Shown: positions 1 through 7,810, counted from the first letter of the stretch. The stretch is 61,528 nucleotides of DNA from Sulfurimonas sp. (GCF_028694895.1 NZ_JAQVKA010000003.1:1-61528), one strand, 5' to 3'. The notes: generated by a model not told the origin, from the sequence alone. Numbers and translations are program-made.

Positions 1-1
1 A

Positions 2-286
2 CCAAAGATAGTTGGCGTATATAGACTTGTGATGAAGAGTGGGAGTGATAACTTTAGAAGCTCGGCTATTCAAGGAATTATGAAGCGTATAAAAGCAAAA
101 GGTGTTGAGGTTGTTATATATGAGCCGGTACTTGAAGAGAGTGAATTTTTCAACTCAAGAGTTATAAAAGATTTGGATGAATTTAAAAAGATAAGTGATG
201 TTGTTGTGGCAAACAGACTAAGTGATAACATCATGGATATAAAAGATAAAGTTTATACAAGAGATATTTTCAATAGTGACTCATAG
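2..286 (+). CDS. UDP-glucose 6-dehydrogenase, C-terminal fragment
   Basis: This is the 3' end of a gene cut by the window edge; the frame is open from base 2 ([19 protein letters not shown]). The residues match the UDP-binding C-terminal domain of the UDP-glucose/GDP-mannose dehydrogenase family, with the conserved YRLxMKxxSDNxRxSAI stretch, the VxIYEP strand and a final VxANR segment. Family members oxidise UDP-glucose to UDP-glucuronate with two NAD+, supplying sugars for capsule, LPS or exopolysaccharide. The GTG at 29 is internal, not a start. The catalytic cysteine and the NAD domain lie outside the window, so the exact sugar-nucleotide substrate is inferred only. Confidence 0.82.
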   Translation, partial: PKIVGVYRLVMKSGSDNFRSSAIQGIMKRIKAKGVEVVIYEPVLEESEFFNSRVIKDLDEFKKISDVVVANRLSDNIMDIKDKVYTRDIFNSDS

Positions 287-315
287 CGATACTATCTTGA
301 TATGGAGCCGCTTTA

Positions 316-3117
316 ATGGCAAAAAATAAGAAAAACTCTAAAGTAAACCAAAAAATCAAGAAGTATTTTGATGATGATCCTTTTGATGTAGGAGTTGCTA
401 GAGTAAGTACTCAAACTCTAAGTGAGCTTTTTAACTATCTTGGAATCTACGATATAGAACAAAGCAAAGATATGCTCCTAAAGATGGCAAGAATGCTTTG
501 GAGTGAAGCAGACAGTGGCATCAGAGTAGATATTTTTAGCTTTTTTGCACACAATGGTACAGTTTATAAAGCAACATCCAAGGTCGAACCGAGCTTAGAG
601 AGAGATGATAAGATAGAGTCTCTTATATCACAGCTTCAAGTTACTTCAGAAGAGGCAAAAGCCCTGCATAACGCCTTTGGAGACGTTAGAAGTAAAAAGA
701 TAACTATAGAGAAGATGGAGTCAAAACTCTTACATATTCGCTTTAGTTTTAAAAAAGAGCGTCTGCAAAAGAGAGTAGATGGTATCTTTGATATAGATGA
801 CTCTATAGAGTTTAACGCCTCTTTAAAGTATGCAATTTATGGGCAACATTTTCATAAAATACTGACGCTAAATACAAAAACATTTGAGTATGAACATCTT
901 AGAGATACTGATGAAGATAAGCTAAGTAAAGAGATAGAAAAAGCAAAAAATCTCTCCATAAAGAAGAAGCAACAAGAGATAGATACATTTATAAAAAATC
1001 TCAAAGATCCACATCCTCATCTAAGCCAAAAAGAGATTTTACATGCGCTAAGAGTAATGCCGCCAAAAACAAAACTCTCATACCCTATGCTAAAAGAAAA
1101 TGTAATTCATAGTATTGTTAGTGGAGCTCTTGGAGAGGTTGAAATAGATATAAGCGATGAAGAGATGCTTATATCTATGCCTCAGAGTATAAAACTGCCA
1201 TATTCAAAGATAGAACAACCATATACGCTTGAGATACATGTAGAGTTAAATTCACTCTTAGAAGATATTTGGAGAGGCGAAAATATAGACTTTAGCACTG
1301 TTGTCGAGGAGTTTAAAAAAGAGCATGAAGAGCATTTTTTAAATGATTTAAAGTCTTTAGTTGATGAGTGCAGATCTTATGCTGCGCTTTTACATCTTAG
1401 TGATGAGGTTCTTTATGACAAAGTTTATGAACCACTCTTAGAACTCCTAAACGCTTCACTAAATATATCGCCAAAAATAGCTCAAAAAAGTTTGAGAAGG
1501 TTTATCCACTCCATCTCAGAAGAGATAGCAAAAAAACAGAGATATGAACTTTTAGCACGAACTATACGAGACTTTAAAAATCTTTTCCCACTTGCTCGTG
1601 ATATGAAAAGAAAGCTAATCCTTCATGTAGGGCCTACAAACAGCGGAAAAACTTATCAAGCTATGCAAAAACTAAAGAGTGCAGATACAGGCTACTACCT
1701 TGCTCCTCTTAGACTATTGGCGTTAGAGGGGTATGAAGATTTAAAAGAAGATGGAATTGACGCCTCTTTGATAACTGGTGAAGAGCAGATACTAGATGAA
1801 GATGCGACGCATATAAGCTCGACTATCGAGATGCTAAACTTTGATGTGGATGTGGATGTTTGTGTTATTGATGAAGTGCAGATGCTAGATGACCGTGACC
1901 GTGGCTGGGCATGGGCAAATGCTATTATCGGCGCACCTGCAAAAGAGATTATCATGACAGGATCAGCAAATGCAAAAGAGGCAGTTATAGCACTTGCAGA
2001 GTATCTTGGTGAAGAGCTTGAAATCATAGAGTTTACGAGAAAAAATCCGCTGATTTTACTAGATGCTCCAACACATGAAAAAGATGTGGAGCCAAATACT
2101 GCGATAATTGCTTTTAGTAGAAAAGATGTCTTAAAACTCAAACAGAATTTTTCAAAATACTTTAGCGTGAGCGTTGTTTATGGCAACCTCTCACCAGAGG
2201 TTAGACGTGAAGAAGCTAGAAGATTTCGCACAGGCGAGACTCAGATACTAGTTGCTACTGACGCTATTGCTATGGGTATGAATCTACCTATCAAAACCAT
2301 ACTCTTCTCAAAGGCGGAGAAGTTTGATGGCGTAAGTGATAGAAATCTTCTCCCTAGTGAAATACATCAAATCTCTGGCCGTGCTGGAAGATATGGGCTT
2401 TTTGAGAAGGGTTGTGTCGGGGCTTTGAGTGGTGATGTCTTAAATATTATAAAGAAAAACTTTTTTAAAGAGGCAAAGACTATAACGATACCTTTTAAAG
2501 TTATGGCAAATCTAGAGCATATAAAACTTGTTGGAAATATCTTAGAGGAGAAATCACTTTATGAGATTTTGAAGTTTTTTGTAAAAAATATGGAGTTTGA
2601 TGGTCCGTTTTTAGCAACAAACTTAGAAGATATGATGGAACTCTCAATACTTATAGATAGTTATAATCTTGATTTAACTACAAAATACCATCTTGCGTGT
2701 GCTCCAATGACGCTTAAATCTCCATATATTATGAGTGCTTTTGAAAACTATTTGAGCACACTTGAAAAAAACATGCCAGTTATTTATGTCGTGCCACCTC
2801 TAAGTGGAACGCACGCGCAAACAACAGATGAACTGCTTCGAGCAGAAGATATGGTAAAAGAGATTTCACTCTATCTTTGGCTTAGTTATAGGTTTAAAGA
2901 GTATTTCATTGATGCAGATAGAGCAAGAGCTTCAAGAGGAGTACTAAATAGGTTTATAGAAAACTCACTTCAGCAGAGCCAACTTGCTACGAAGTGTAGA
3001 ATGTGCAGCGCGCCACTCCCGCCAAACTCACCGTATGGTATTTGTCAGGCATGTTTTAAGAAAAACTATGCAGGGCAAGGTATAAAAAAAGGTGGAGGAT
3101 ATAGAAAGAGCAGATAA
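316..3117 (+). CDS. SUV3-type DExH RNA/DNA helicase with C-terminal zinc motif
   Basis: A 933-residue superfamily 2 helicase. The core matches the SUV3 family: Walker A GPTNSGKT at about 439-446, a DEVQ motif II at about 519-522 (SUV3-like, not DEAD or DEAH), a SAT-like TGSANAKEA motif III and motif VI HQISGRAGRYG near 684. SUV3 is best known as the mitochondrial RNA degradosome helicase; bacterial members are uncommon outside alpha- and epsilonproteobacteria. About 430 residues precede the helicase core and I recognise no domain there. The C terminus has two CxxC pairs (C894/C897 and C910/C913) that look like a zinc ribbon, followed by a Gly/Lys/Arg-rich tail. A role in RNA turnover is inferred. 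The ATG start at 316 follows the upstream gene by 29 bases. Confidence 0.85.
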   Translation: MAKNKKNSKVNQKIKKYFDDDPFDVGVARVSTQTLSELFNYLGIYDIEQSKDMLLKMARMLWSEADSGIRVDIFSFFAHNGTVYKATSKVEPSLERDDKIESLISQLQVTSEEAKALHNAFGDVRSKKITIEKMESKLLHIRFSFKKERLQKRVDGIFDIDDSIEFNASLKYAIYGQHFHKILTLNTKTFEYEHLRDTDEDKLSKEIEKAKNLSIKKKQQEIDTFIKNLKDPHPHLSQKEILHALRVMPPKTKLSYPMLKENVIHSIVSGALGEVEIDISDEEMLISMPQSIKLPYSKIEQPYTLEIHVELNSLLEDIWRGENIDFSTVVEEFKKEHEEHFLNDLKSLVDECRSYAALLHLSDEVLYDKVYEPLLELLNASLNISPKIAQKSLRRFIHSISEEIAKKQRYELLARTIRDFKNLFPLARDMKRKLILHVGPTNSGKTYQAMQKLKSADTGYYLAPLRLLALEGYEDLKEDGIDASLITGEEQILDEDATHISSTIEMLNFDVDVDVCVIDEVQMLDDRDRGWAWANAIIGAPAKEIIMTGSANAKEAVIALAEYLGEELEIIEFTRKNPLILLDAPTHEKDVEPNTAIIAFSRKDVLKLKQNFSKYFSVSVVYGNLSPEVRREEARRFRTGETQILVATDAIAMGMNLPIKTILFSKAEKFDGVSDRNLLPSEIHQISGRAGRYGLFEKGCVGALSGDVLNIIKKNFFKEAKTITIPFKVMANLEHIKLVGNILEEKSLYEILKFFVKNMEFDGPFLATNLEDMMELSILIDSYNLDLTTKYHLACAPMTLKSPYIMSAFENYLSTLEKNMPVIYVVPPLSGTHAQTTDELLRAEDMVKEISLYLWLSYRFKEYFIDADRARASRGVLNRFIENSLQQSQLATKCRMCSAPLPPNSPYGICQACFKKNYAGQGIKKGGGYRKSR

Positions 3118-3131
3118 AGTTTTATAACTTT
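3116..3131. terminator. Small shared hairpin between convergent genes
   Basis: AAAGTT (3116-3121) and AACTTT (3126-3131) form a perfect 6-bp inverted repeat around TTAT. It begins at the helicase stop codon (3115-3117), and the stop of the opposing gene (3122-3124) lies in the loop. A weak bidirectional terminator is inferred; there is no long T tract. Confidence 0.35.
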
Positions 3132-3604
3132 AGCAGCTCTTCTAGGGGTGTGGATTTCTTTTGTGAATTTAGATGAGACTCGACAAGAGTATTGCCACTA
3201 AGTTTGTTTTTGGTGTTTTTTATCTCATCTTCCATCTTATCTTTCATCTCTTCAATGAGCTTCGTTTTAAAATCTTCTACAAGCTTTGCAATCTCTTGTA
3301 GAGCTTCAGGAGAATCTCCCATGTTGTCTATGAGCTTTTGTTTATACTCCTCGACTAGTTTATCAATCTTCTCTTGATTTAGATCTGCTAAAAATTTTGC
3401 AGCACCTTTTTCACGAAGGTTTTTTAGGAAATCTGTAACAGCACTGTCCATCTGTGAGCTTCTAGTCTCTTTTTCCTCTTTTTTTTCTTCGGTATAAGGA
3501 ATCTCAAATTTTTGTTCAGAATCAGTTTTAGAATCTCTATTTTCTTTCGTTTGAAAGTTCTGTGTCATATTCGCATAGCTTTGGTAAGTAGTTACGCCCT
3601 GCAT
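3122..3604 (-). CDS. Hypothetical coiled-coil protein
   Basis: A 160-residue protein I do not recognise. The start is placed at 3604, where ATG (MQGVTTYQSY) follows the ribosome site AAGGAG by a normal spacing; the frame stays open upstream to 3637 but without such a site. Residues 1-50 are polar and low complexity (Gln, Ser, Glu, Lys). Residues 55-135 are strongly charged helix-forming sequence with spaced Leu and Ile, likely coiled coil, and the chain ends in PLEELLKL. There is no signal peptide or membrane segment. It faces the helicase gene with a 4-bp gap. The small protein at 47904-48107 has a similar style of both ends. Confidence 0.7.
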   Translation of the reverse strand: MQGVTTYQSYANMTQNFQTKENRDSKTDSEQKFEIPYTEEKKEEKETRSSQMDSAVTDFLKNLREKGAAKFLADLNQEKIDKLVEEYKQKLIDNMGDSPEALQEIAKLVEDFKTKLIEEMKDKMEDEIKNTKNKLSGNTLVESHLNSQKKSTPLEELLKL

Positions 3605-3676
3605 AATAACTCCTTGATTTTTTATTATAAAAAACAAGCAAATATAGTTCCGATAAAAAATTGAGATTATAAATGA

Positions 3677-3682
3677 TAAAAT
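3677..3682 (+). promoter_or_regulatory. Candidate -10 box for the DUF2798 gene
   Basis: TAAAAT followed by ATCGCG, 37 bases before the ATG at 3720. It fits a recurring pattern in this window, a TAtAAT-like hexamer followed within a few bases by CGC or GCC. Confidence 0.45.
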
Positions 3683-3719
3683 ATCGCGATAATTTAGCCA
3701 TTATTAAAAGGATAAAGAG

Positions 3720-3944
3720 ATGATTTCTGTTAAATATCTTCATCAAGTTCAAGCGTTTTTGCTTTCAGGTTTTATGAGTTTTATCATGTCTGCAGCGATA
3801 ACATTTATCAACTTAGGATTAGTAGAAAACTTTGTAGAGATATGGATTCATGCATGGATAATAGCCTACATGATAGCTTTTCCTACAATACTTCTAGTCT
3901 TTCCATTTGTACGCAAACTCGCCATGAAAATCGCATCCAAATAA
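3720..3944 (+). CDS. DUF2798 family small membrane protein
   Basis: A 74-residue protein with two hydrophobic helices (about residues 13-34 and 45-66), a central WIHAWIIAYMIAFP segment and a basic C terminus. This layout is typical of the DUF2798 family, for which no function is established. It would sit in the inner membrane. A ribosome site (AAAGGATAAAGAG) precedes the ATG. It stands alone between divergent and convergent neighbours, with its own candidate promoter at 3677. Confidence 0.72.
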   Translation: MISVKYLHQVQAFLLSGFMSFIMSAAITFINLGLVENFVEIWIHAWIIAYMIAFPTILLVFPFVRKLAMKIASK

Positions 3945-3951
3945 AATTTTA
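3942..3951. other. Palindrome holding both stop codons of a convergent pair
   Basis: TAAAATTTTA is a perfect 10-base palindrome. Its left end is the TAA of the DUF2798 gene (3942-3944) and its right end, read on the other strand, is the TAA of the ywbE-like gene (3949-3951). It is too short to be a strong terminator by itself. Confidence 0.4.
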
Positions 3952-4143
3952 GTTTATCTCTTTGACTCGTCCGACTTCACCGCTCATCAAACGAACTTTT
4001 ATACCGTGATGGTGATTTGGTGATTTTGTCAAAATATCTCTAACTATTCCGTATGTTAAAACCCCGCTTCTCTGGTCTTGCTTTAAAACGATAGCTACAC
4101 TTAAACCGCTTTTTATATCTTTTCTTTGAGTACCATCTGCCAT
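3949..4143 (-). CDS. YwbE family protein (DUF2196)
   Basis: A 64-residue protein matching the YwbE family: RKDIKSGLSVAIVLKQDQ, then TxGIVxDILTxSxxHxHGIKVRL and a closing GRVKEI. It looks like a small all-beta protein. The function is unknown; no signal peptide or catalytic motif is visible. The start is placed at ATG 4143 (MADGTQ), preceded by AAAAGGAG; the longer open frame to 4194 lacks a ribosome site. It is divergent from the beta-lactamase gene, with 64 bases between the starts. Confidence 0.75.
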   Translation of the reverse strand: MADGTQRKDIKSGLSVAIVLKQDQRSGVLTYGIVRDILTKSPNHHHGIKVRLMSGEVGRVKEIN

Positions 4144-4207
4144 ATATAAGCTCCTTTTGATTAAGATTTGTATTATAGTTAAATTATCAATCAAGGGTTA
4201 AAAAGCA

Positions 4208-4930
4208 GTGCCAAAGCTACTCATTTTATCTATATTTATTTTATCATTGTTTGCAAAAGAGCCAGATTTTGGCAAATATGATGGCAGTGCGGTTGTGTTG
4301 GATTTGCAAAGTGCAGAGCGAACTATTTTTGGAAATAAAGCAGACGAGAGACTCTCTCCATGCTCTACATTTAAAATCCTAAACTCTATGATAGCTCTTG
4401 ATAGCGGAGTTATAAAAGATGAAAATGAAACTCTGAAATGGGATGGCGTAAAGCGTGAATATGAGGTATGGAATCATGACCATTCTATGCGCTCTGCCAT
4501 AACGGTATCTACTGTTTGGTTTTATCAAGAGATGGCGAGACGGATTGGCGAGGAGCAAATGAGCTTACATGTAAGAGAGGCAAATTATGGAAATATGGAT
4601 ATTTCTAGCTCACTTGAGGGCTTTTGGCTTGGTGGTGGGAGTTTGAAAATATCGCTAAATGAACAGATAGATTTTCTATCACGACTTGTTAAAAATGAGT
4701 TGCCATTTTCTCCTCGCGCTATGAATGTAACAAAAGAGATTATGACTCTAGAAGAGCATGAAGGCTACCTCCTTGCGGGAAAAACTGGAAGCTGTGGCGG
4801 AGTTGGCTGGTTTGTAGGATTTTTGAAACAAGACTCTAAAACAGAGGTGTTTGCTTTTAACATAAAAGGCGATGGAGCAAGTGGAGCAGAGGCAAAGAGG
4901 ATAGCTTTGCAATATTTTAAAGATAAATAG
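4208..4930 (+). CDS. Class D (OXA-like) beta-lactamase
   Basis: A 240-residue serine beta-lactamase. A short signal peptide (about 1-16) is followed by all class D motifs: S53-T-F-K56 (nucleophile Ser and the Lys that is carbamylated in the family), S101-T-V103, Y127-G-N129 and K192-T-G194. A GWF segment follows at about 200. The residue before the nucleophile is Cys (PCSTFK). It would hydrolyse penicillins in the periplasm; its spectrum cannot be read from sequence. The start is GTG at 4208, preceded by AAGGG. No resistance cassette, integron or insertion sequence is nearby and base composition matches the neighbours, so it looks like an intrinsic chromosomal gene. A BlaR-type sensor domain is unlikely given its size and lack of membrane helices. 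Confidence 0.9.
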   Translation: MPKLLILSIFILSLFAKEPDFGKYDGSAVVLDLQSAERTIFGNKADERLSPCSTFKILNSMIALDSGVIKDENETLKWDGVKREYEVWNHDHSMRSAITVSTVWFYQEMARRIGEEQMSLHVREANYGNMDISSSLEGFWLGGGSLKISLNEQIDFLSRLVKNELPFSPRAMNVTKEIMTLEEHEGYLLAGKTGSCGGVGWFVGFLKQDSKTEVFAFNIKGDGASGAEAKRIALQYFKDK

Positions 4931-4941
4931 AAATTAGCTTG

Positions 4942-4947
4942 TATAAT
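4942..4947 (+). promoter_or_regulatory. Candidate -10 box for the EamA transporter gene
   Basis: A perfect TATAAT followed by TCG, 24 bases before the ATG at 4972. It suggests the transporter is transcribed separately from the beta-lactamase gene. Confidence 0.55.
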
Positions 4948-4971
4948 TCGTTAAAAACACAAAGTTAGAAG

Positions 4972-5868
4972 ATGAACAACACGAAAAACCAAACACGCTA
5001 TTTTATACTTATGATAATTGCTATGCTTTTTTGGGGTACTTCTTGGACGGCTGGAAAAGTAGCAGCAGCACACTCTCACGCAGAAGTTGCTGCTTTTTGG
5101 CGCTATGCTATCTCATTTATAACTCTATTGCCTATTGTCTGGTACCTTAAGAGTCCTCTTAAATCAGATAGAGTGGGGTATATCTACATGCTAATTGCTG
5201 GGGTTTTGACTTCGCTTTTTAACTACCTCTTTTTTGCTGGGCTCTCACATGGTGCAGCTGGATATGGTGGAACTATGGTTACCTCTCTTGCACCTATCTT
5301 TACATATCTTATGTCGATTACTATCTTAGGTACAAAGGTTACAAATAGACAAGTTGCGGCACTCTCTATTGGGATTTTTGGAGCATTGATTTTACTTAGA
5401 GTACCATTTGAAGGGTTTGCATTTTTAAATATAGAGAGTTCGTATTTTCTAGGGTGCGCTCTTGTCTGGGCCTTGGTTACTATCTTCTCTCAAAAAGCCT
5501 CATCGCGAACAAACCCTATGTACTACTCGCTCATCGTTTTTGGTATAGCTGGCTTTACAAATATGATGTTTGCACTCCCATACCATCCGTTTGACTTTGG
5601 CGCATATGACGCTATTTTCTGGGCTAATATCATCTTTATAGGCGTAATCCCAGGAACTTTTGCTACCACTCTTTACTTCATCTCAGCCGCAAAGATAGGA
5701 GCGCATAGAACGGGTGTTTTTATGTTCATAGTTCCAATCGGCGCCATCGCGTCAAGCTGGGTAGTATATGGTGAAAACCTCGCACTCTCAACGCTTATAG
5801 GGTGTCTACTTGCCTTTGTAGCAGTTGTTCTTTTTAATATGAAGAGTGGTAAGAAGAAATTAACATAA
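4972..5868 (+). CDS. EamA/DMT family transporter
   Basis: A 298-residue inner-membrane protein with about ten hydrophobic helices in two EamA repeats (about 12-145 and 155-290). Each repeat has the typical FWGTSW or LVWALVTIFSQK style start, and the second ends with the VPIGAIASSWVVYGE segment common to drug/metabolite transporters. Family members export amino acids, purines or other metabolites; the substrate here is unknown. Nothing in the context fixes a role. Confidence 0.85.
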   Translation: MNNTKNQTRYFILMIIAMLFWGTSWTAGKVAAAHSHAEVAAFWRYAISFITLLPIVWYLKSPLKSDRVGYIYMLIAGVLTSLFNYLFFAGLSHGAAGYGGTMVTSLAPIFTYLMSITILGTKVTNRQVAALSIGIFGALILLRVPFEGFAFLNIESSYFLGCALVWALVTIFSQKASSRTNPMYYSLIVFGIAGFTNMMFALPYHPFDFGAYDAIFWANIIFIGVIPGTFATTLYFISAAKIGAHRTGVFMFIVPIGAIASSWVVYGENLALSTLIGCLLAFVAVVLFNMKSGKKKLT

Positions 5869-5887
5869 TTTTTTAATTAAATTATAT

Positions 5888-5893
5888 TATAGT
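5888..5893 (+). promoter_or_regulatory. Candidate -10 box for the DUF3465 gene
   Basis: TATAGT followed by AATCGC, 31 bases before the ATG at 5925. One mismatch to TATAAT. Confidence 0.35.
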
Positions 5894-5924
5894 AATCGCT
5901 TTATAAATCGTTAGAAGGAAAAAA

Positions 5925-6332
5925 ATGAAAAAAATCTTATTTATTTTAGTAGCCTTGAGTATTTTTTACCAACAAAATTTACCGCTTCACGCAATAGACG
6001 CAGATTCAATAATTTCTGATGCATTTAAAAGTCATAGAAGTAATTTGCAGGTATCTGGTGAAGGTATTGTTACTAAGCTCTTAGCAGACGATAATGACGG
6101 TAGTAGGCATCAAAGGTTTTTAATCAAACTCTCTATGGGGCATACATTGTTGATTGCTCACAATATCGATCTTGCTCCTAGAATCTCTTTTATTAGGCAA
6201 GGTGAGAGAGTTGAATTTTATGGAGAATACGAGTGGAACAAAAAAGGTGGGGTTATACATTGGACACATAAAGACCCTCGTGGCTCCCATACCGCAGGCT
6301 GGATAAAACATAATGGAAGAACATATCAGTAA
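5925..6332 (+). CDS. DUF3465 family exported protein
   Basis: A 135-residue protein with an N-terminal signal peptide (about 1-24, cleavage near LHA). The mature part matches DUF3465: VSGEGIVTKLLxDDxxGxRHQRF, GHTLLIAHNIDLAPRI, a VEFYGEYEWNxKGGVIHWTHxDP core and a final GWIKHNGRTYQ. Family members are small beta-rich periplasmic proteins of unknown function; an OB-fold-like shape is plausible but not demonstrated. It has a good ribosome site (GAAGGAAAAAA) and converges on the NAT gene. Confidence 0.82.
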   Translation: MKKILFILVALSIFYQQNLPLHAIDADSIISDAFKSHRSNLQVSGEGIVTKLLADDNDGSRHQRFLIKLSMGHTLLIAHNIDLAPRISFIRQGERVEFYGEYEWNKKGGVIHWTHKDPRGSHTAGWIKHNGRTYQ

Positions 6333-6340
6333 TCTTTACT
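6328..6340. other. Mini inverted repeat over two facing stop codons
   Basis: AGTAA-TCT-TTACT. The TAA of the DUF3465 gene is in the left arm and the reverse-strand TAA of the NAT gene is in the right arm. Confidence 0.35.
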
Positions 6341-7133
6341 CTTTAACAAACTTCTCAAACAAATATTTTATCTCCTCATCAGAGATGTTGTAGTTAAACT
6401 CATTTTTTAGAATGCTACTTAGCTCTTCTTGGGTTGTTATGGTTTTTTCCTCGTTACTATCTTTAGATATCTCATGATATGAGTTGTTTTTTAAAGAGCA
6501 TATTTTCTCATCTGTTATCTTTGAGAGGACAAGGTTATTTACGAAGGTCGCATCTTTATGCTTTGAAGAGTAGAAGTTGCCCATCTCAAAGTCTCTCTCA
6601 TTGTACTTTGCTAAGTCAAACGAGTAGAGAGCGTAGAGCCCATTTGGACGCACCATAGCTAACTCAAAGTTGTTAGCGTCTATCTTTTTTATAAGGTAGT
6701 CTCTATCAAAGATGGTCTTTGTTGGAATTCTAGAGAACTTTATGGCAGAGTTTGGAGACATAAAAGAAAAACCAGCATCTACGATGTATTTCTCGCCCTC
6801 AAATGTCAAAAGTGTAAAGCGGTGAGTCTTTGGTACATCTATGTTCTGGTTGTTTAAAACTCTACCAAAGAGAGCTTGCACCTCAAAACCAAAATAGTTT
6901 AAAGCTTCATATATAAGCTTGTTATGCTCAAAACAGTAGCCACCCCTTTTGTGCTCTACCATCTTGCTAACTATCTCACCCAGTTCAAGCGATATCTCTT
7001 GGCCAAGTAAAATAGGGATGTTACAAAAACTAAGTGCTTGAAGATGCTTTTTGATAAGAGTATTTACATCAGCAATATCTTTTAGAGTATCTTCAATACC
7101 TATACTTTTTAAATATCTCTCTATGGCTTGCAT
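6336..7133 (-). CDS. Arylamine N-acetyltransferase (NAT)
   Basis: A 265-residue cytoplasmic acyl-CoA:amine acyltransferase. The family triad is visible: Cys67 in RGGYCFEHN, His104 in KTHRF and Asp119 in YIVDAGF, close to the usual 69/107/122 positions. Length is normal for bacterial NATs. It transfers acetyl or related acyl groups from CoA to arylamines or hydrazines; the physiological substrate is unknown. It lies 10 bases downstream of the PsiE-like gene on the same strand, so the two are probably cotranscribed, and its ribosome site overlaps the end of that gene. Confidence 0.88.
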   Translation of the reverse strand: MQAIERYLKSIGIEDTLKDIADVNTLIKKHLQALSFCNIPILLGQEISLELGEIVSKMVEHKRGGYCFEHNKLIYEALNYFGFEVQALFGRVLNNQNIDVPKTHRFTLLTFEGEKYIVDAGFSFMSPNSAIKFSRIPTKTIFDRDYLIKKIDANNFELAMVRPNGLYALYSFDLAKYNERDFEMGNFYSSKHKDATFVNNLVLSKITDEKICSLKNNSYHEISKDSNEEKTITTQEELSSILKNEFNYNISDEEIKYLFEKFVKE

Positions 7134-7143
7134 AAATCAATAC

Positions 7144-7668
7144 CTATTTTTCTTCTAAAAGCTTTTGCTCTTTTTTATCTTTCTTTTTTAACATATGAAT
7201 ATAGACGATAAGGATAAAAAATAGAGCCGATGTTAAACCAAGAACAAATAAAAGTATAGTTTCAGATGGATCTGTCTCTAGTAAAATCATCTTTCTAACT
7301 AAAACAACAAAAGTGATCTCTAAAAATGTTATTGTATAGTCAAAATTGTCTTTAATAAAAAGCGTTTTTACGATAGCAAGTACAATCAGTGTAAAGAGGC
7401 CATCAGTTAAAATAACTTTTATAGAAGCAAAGTCTAAAACGCCTTGAATAAGGGTATAAGAGACAACTTTGTGAAATAGACTCATAAGACAAACGGCAAG
7501 GTATGCAATCATAATCATAATAAAAGCATAGCGTAGGATATTTATAAACTTTAGAAGTATAAGATCTAATTTTTGATCTAAAAACATATCAAAAGCTGAT
7601 ATCTTTGAGAAAAAAAACTCTATTATATCTATCTTTTTAGCCTTAGTACTTTTATTTTTTGCTGGCAT
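7144..7668 (-). CDS. PsiE-like phosphate-starvation-inducible membrane protein
   Basis: A 174-residue membrane protein with four hydrophobic helices (about 40-65, 75-100, 108-122, 130-155), a basic N terminus and a lysine-rich C terminus. The pattern and the RYAFIMIMIAYLAVCLMSLF first helix resemble the PsiE family (phosphate-starvation-inducible E). The family's molecular role is unknown. Two matches to a ribosome site (AAGG, AAGGA) precede the ATG at 7668, and a near-consensus promoter lies at 7693-7721. Confidence 0.7.
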   Translation of the reverse strand: MPAKNKSTKAKKIDIIEFFFSKISAFDMFLDQKLDLILLKFINILRYAFIMIMIAYLAVCLMSLFHKVVSYTLIQGVLDFASIKVILTDGLFTLIVLAIVKTLFIKDNFDYTITFLEITFVVLVRKMILLETDPSETILLFVLGLTSALFFILIVYIHMLKKKDKKEQKLLEEK

Positions 7669-7692
7669 AATCCTTACCTTATTTTTTAACGA

Positions 7693-7721
7693 AGTATATT
7701 CTAAACTATTTTATCTGTCAA
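7693..7721 (-). promoter_or_regulatory. Near-consensus sigma-70 promoter for the PsiE-like/NAT genes
   Basis: Read on the minus strand: TTGACA (7721-7716), a 17-base spacer, then TATACT (7698-7693) followed by TCG. The start codon at 7668 is 24 bases further on. This is the best -35/-10 pair I found in the window; most other promoters here show only a -10. Confidence 0.65.
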
Positions 7722-7733
7722 TAATAGATAAAA
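7709..7733. promoter_or_regulatory. Inverted repeat over the -35 box
   Basis: TTTTATCT (7709-7716) and AGATAAAA (7726-7733) are perfect inverted 8-mers 9 bases apart. They flank and touch the -35 hexamer of the promoter at 7693-7721, so they could be a repressor or activator site. No regulator is identified. Confidence 0.35.
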
Positions 7734-7810
7734 GATAGCAATTTTTGGATTGTTAAATAACTCTGCATCAGATACTATTTTAAAAATAAAATAATAGCGG
7801 AGGTACTAAA

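Noticed and set aside
1695-2141. Open frame of 148 residues on the minus strand inside the helicase gene
   Set aside because: It mirrors the strongly conserved helicase motif region, is Ser-rich low complexity and has no independent support.
7669-7810. Glycine riboswitch before glyA
   Set aside because: I see no paired glycine-aptamer stems; the gap is AT-rich and holds a divergent promoter.
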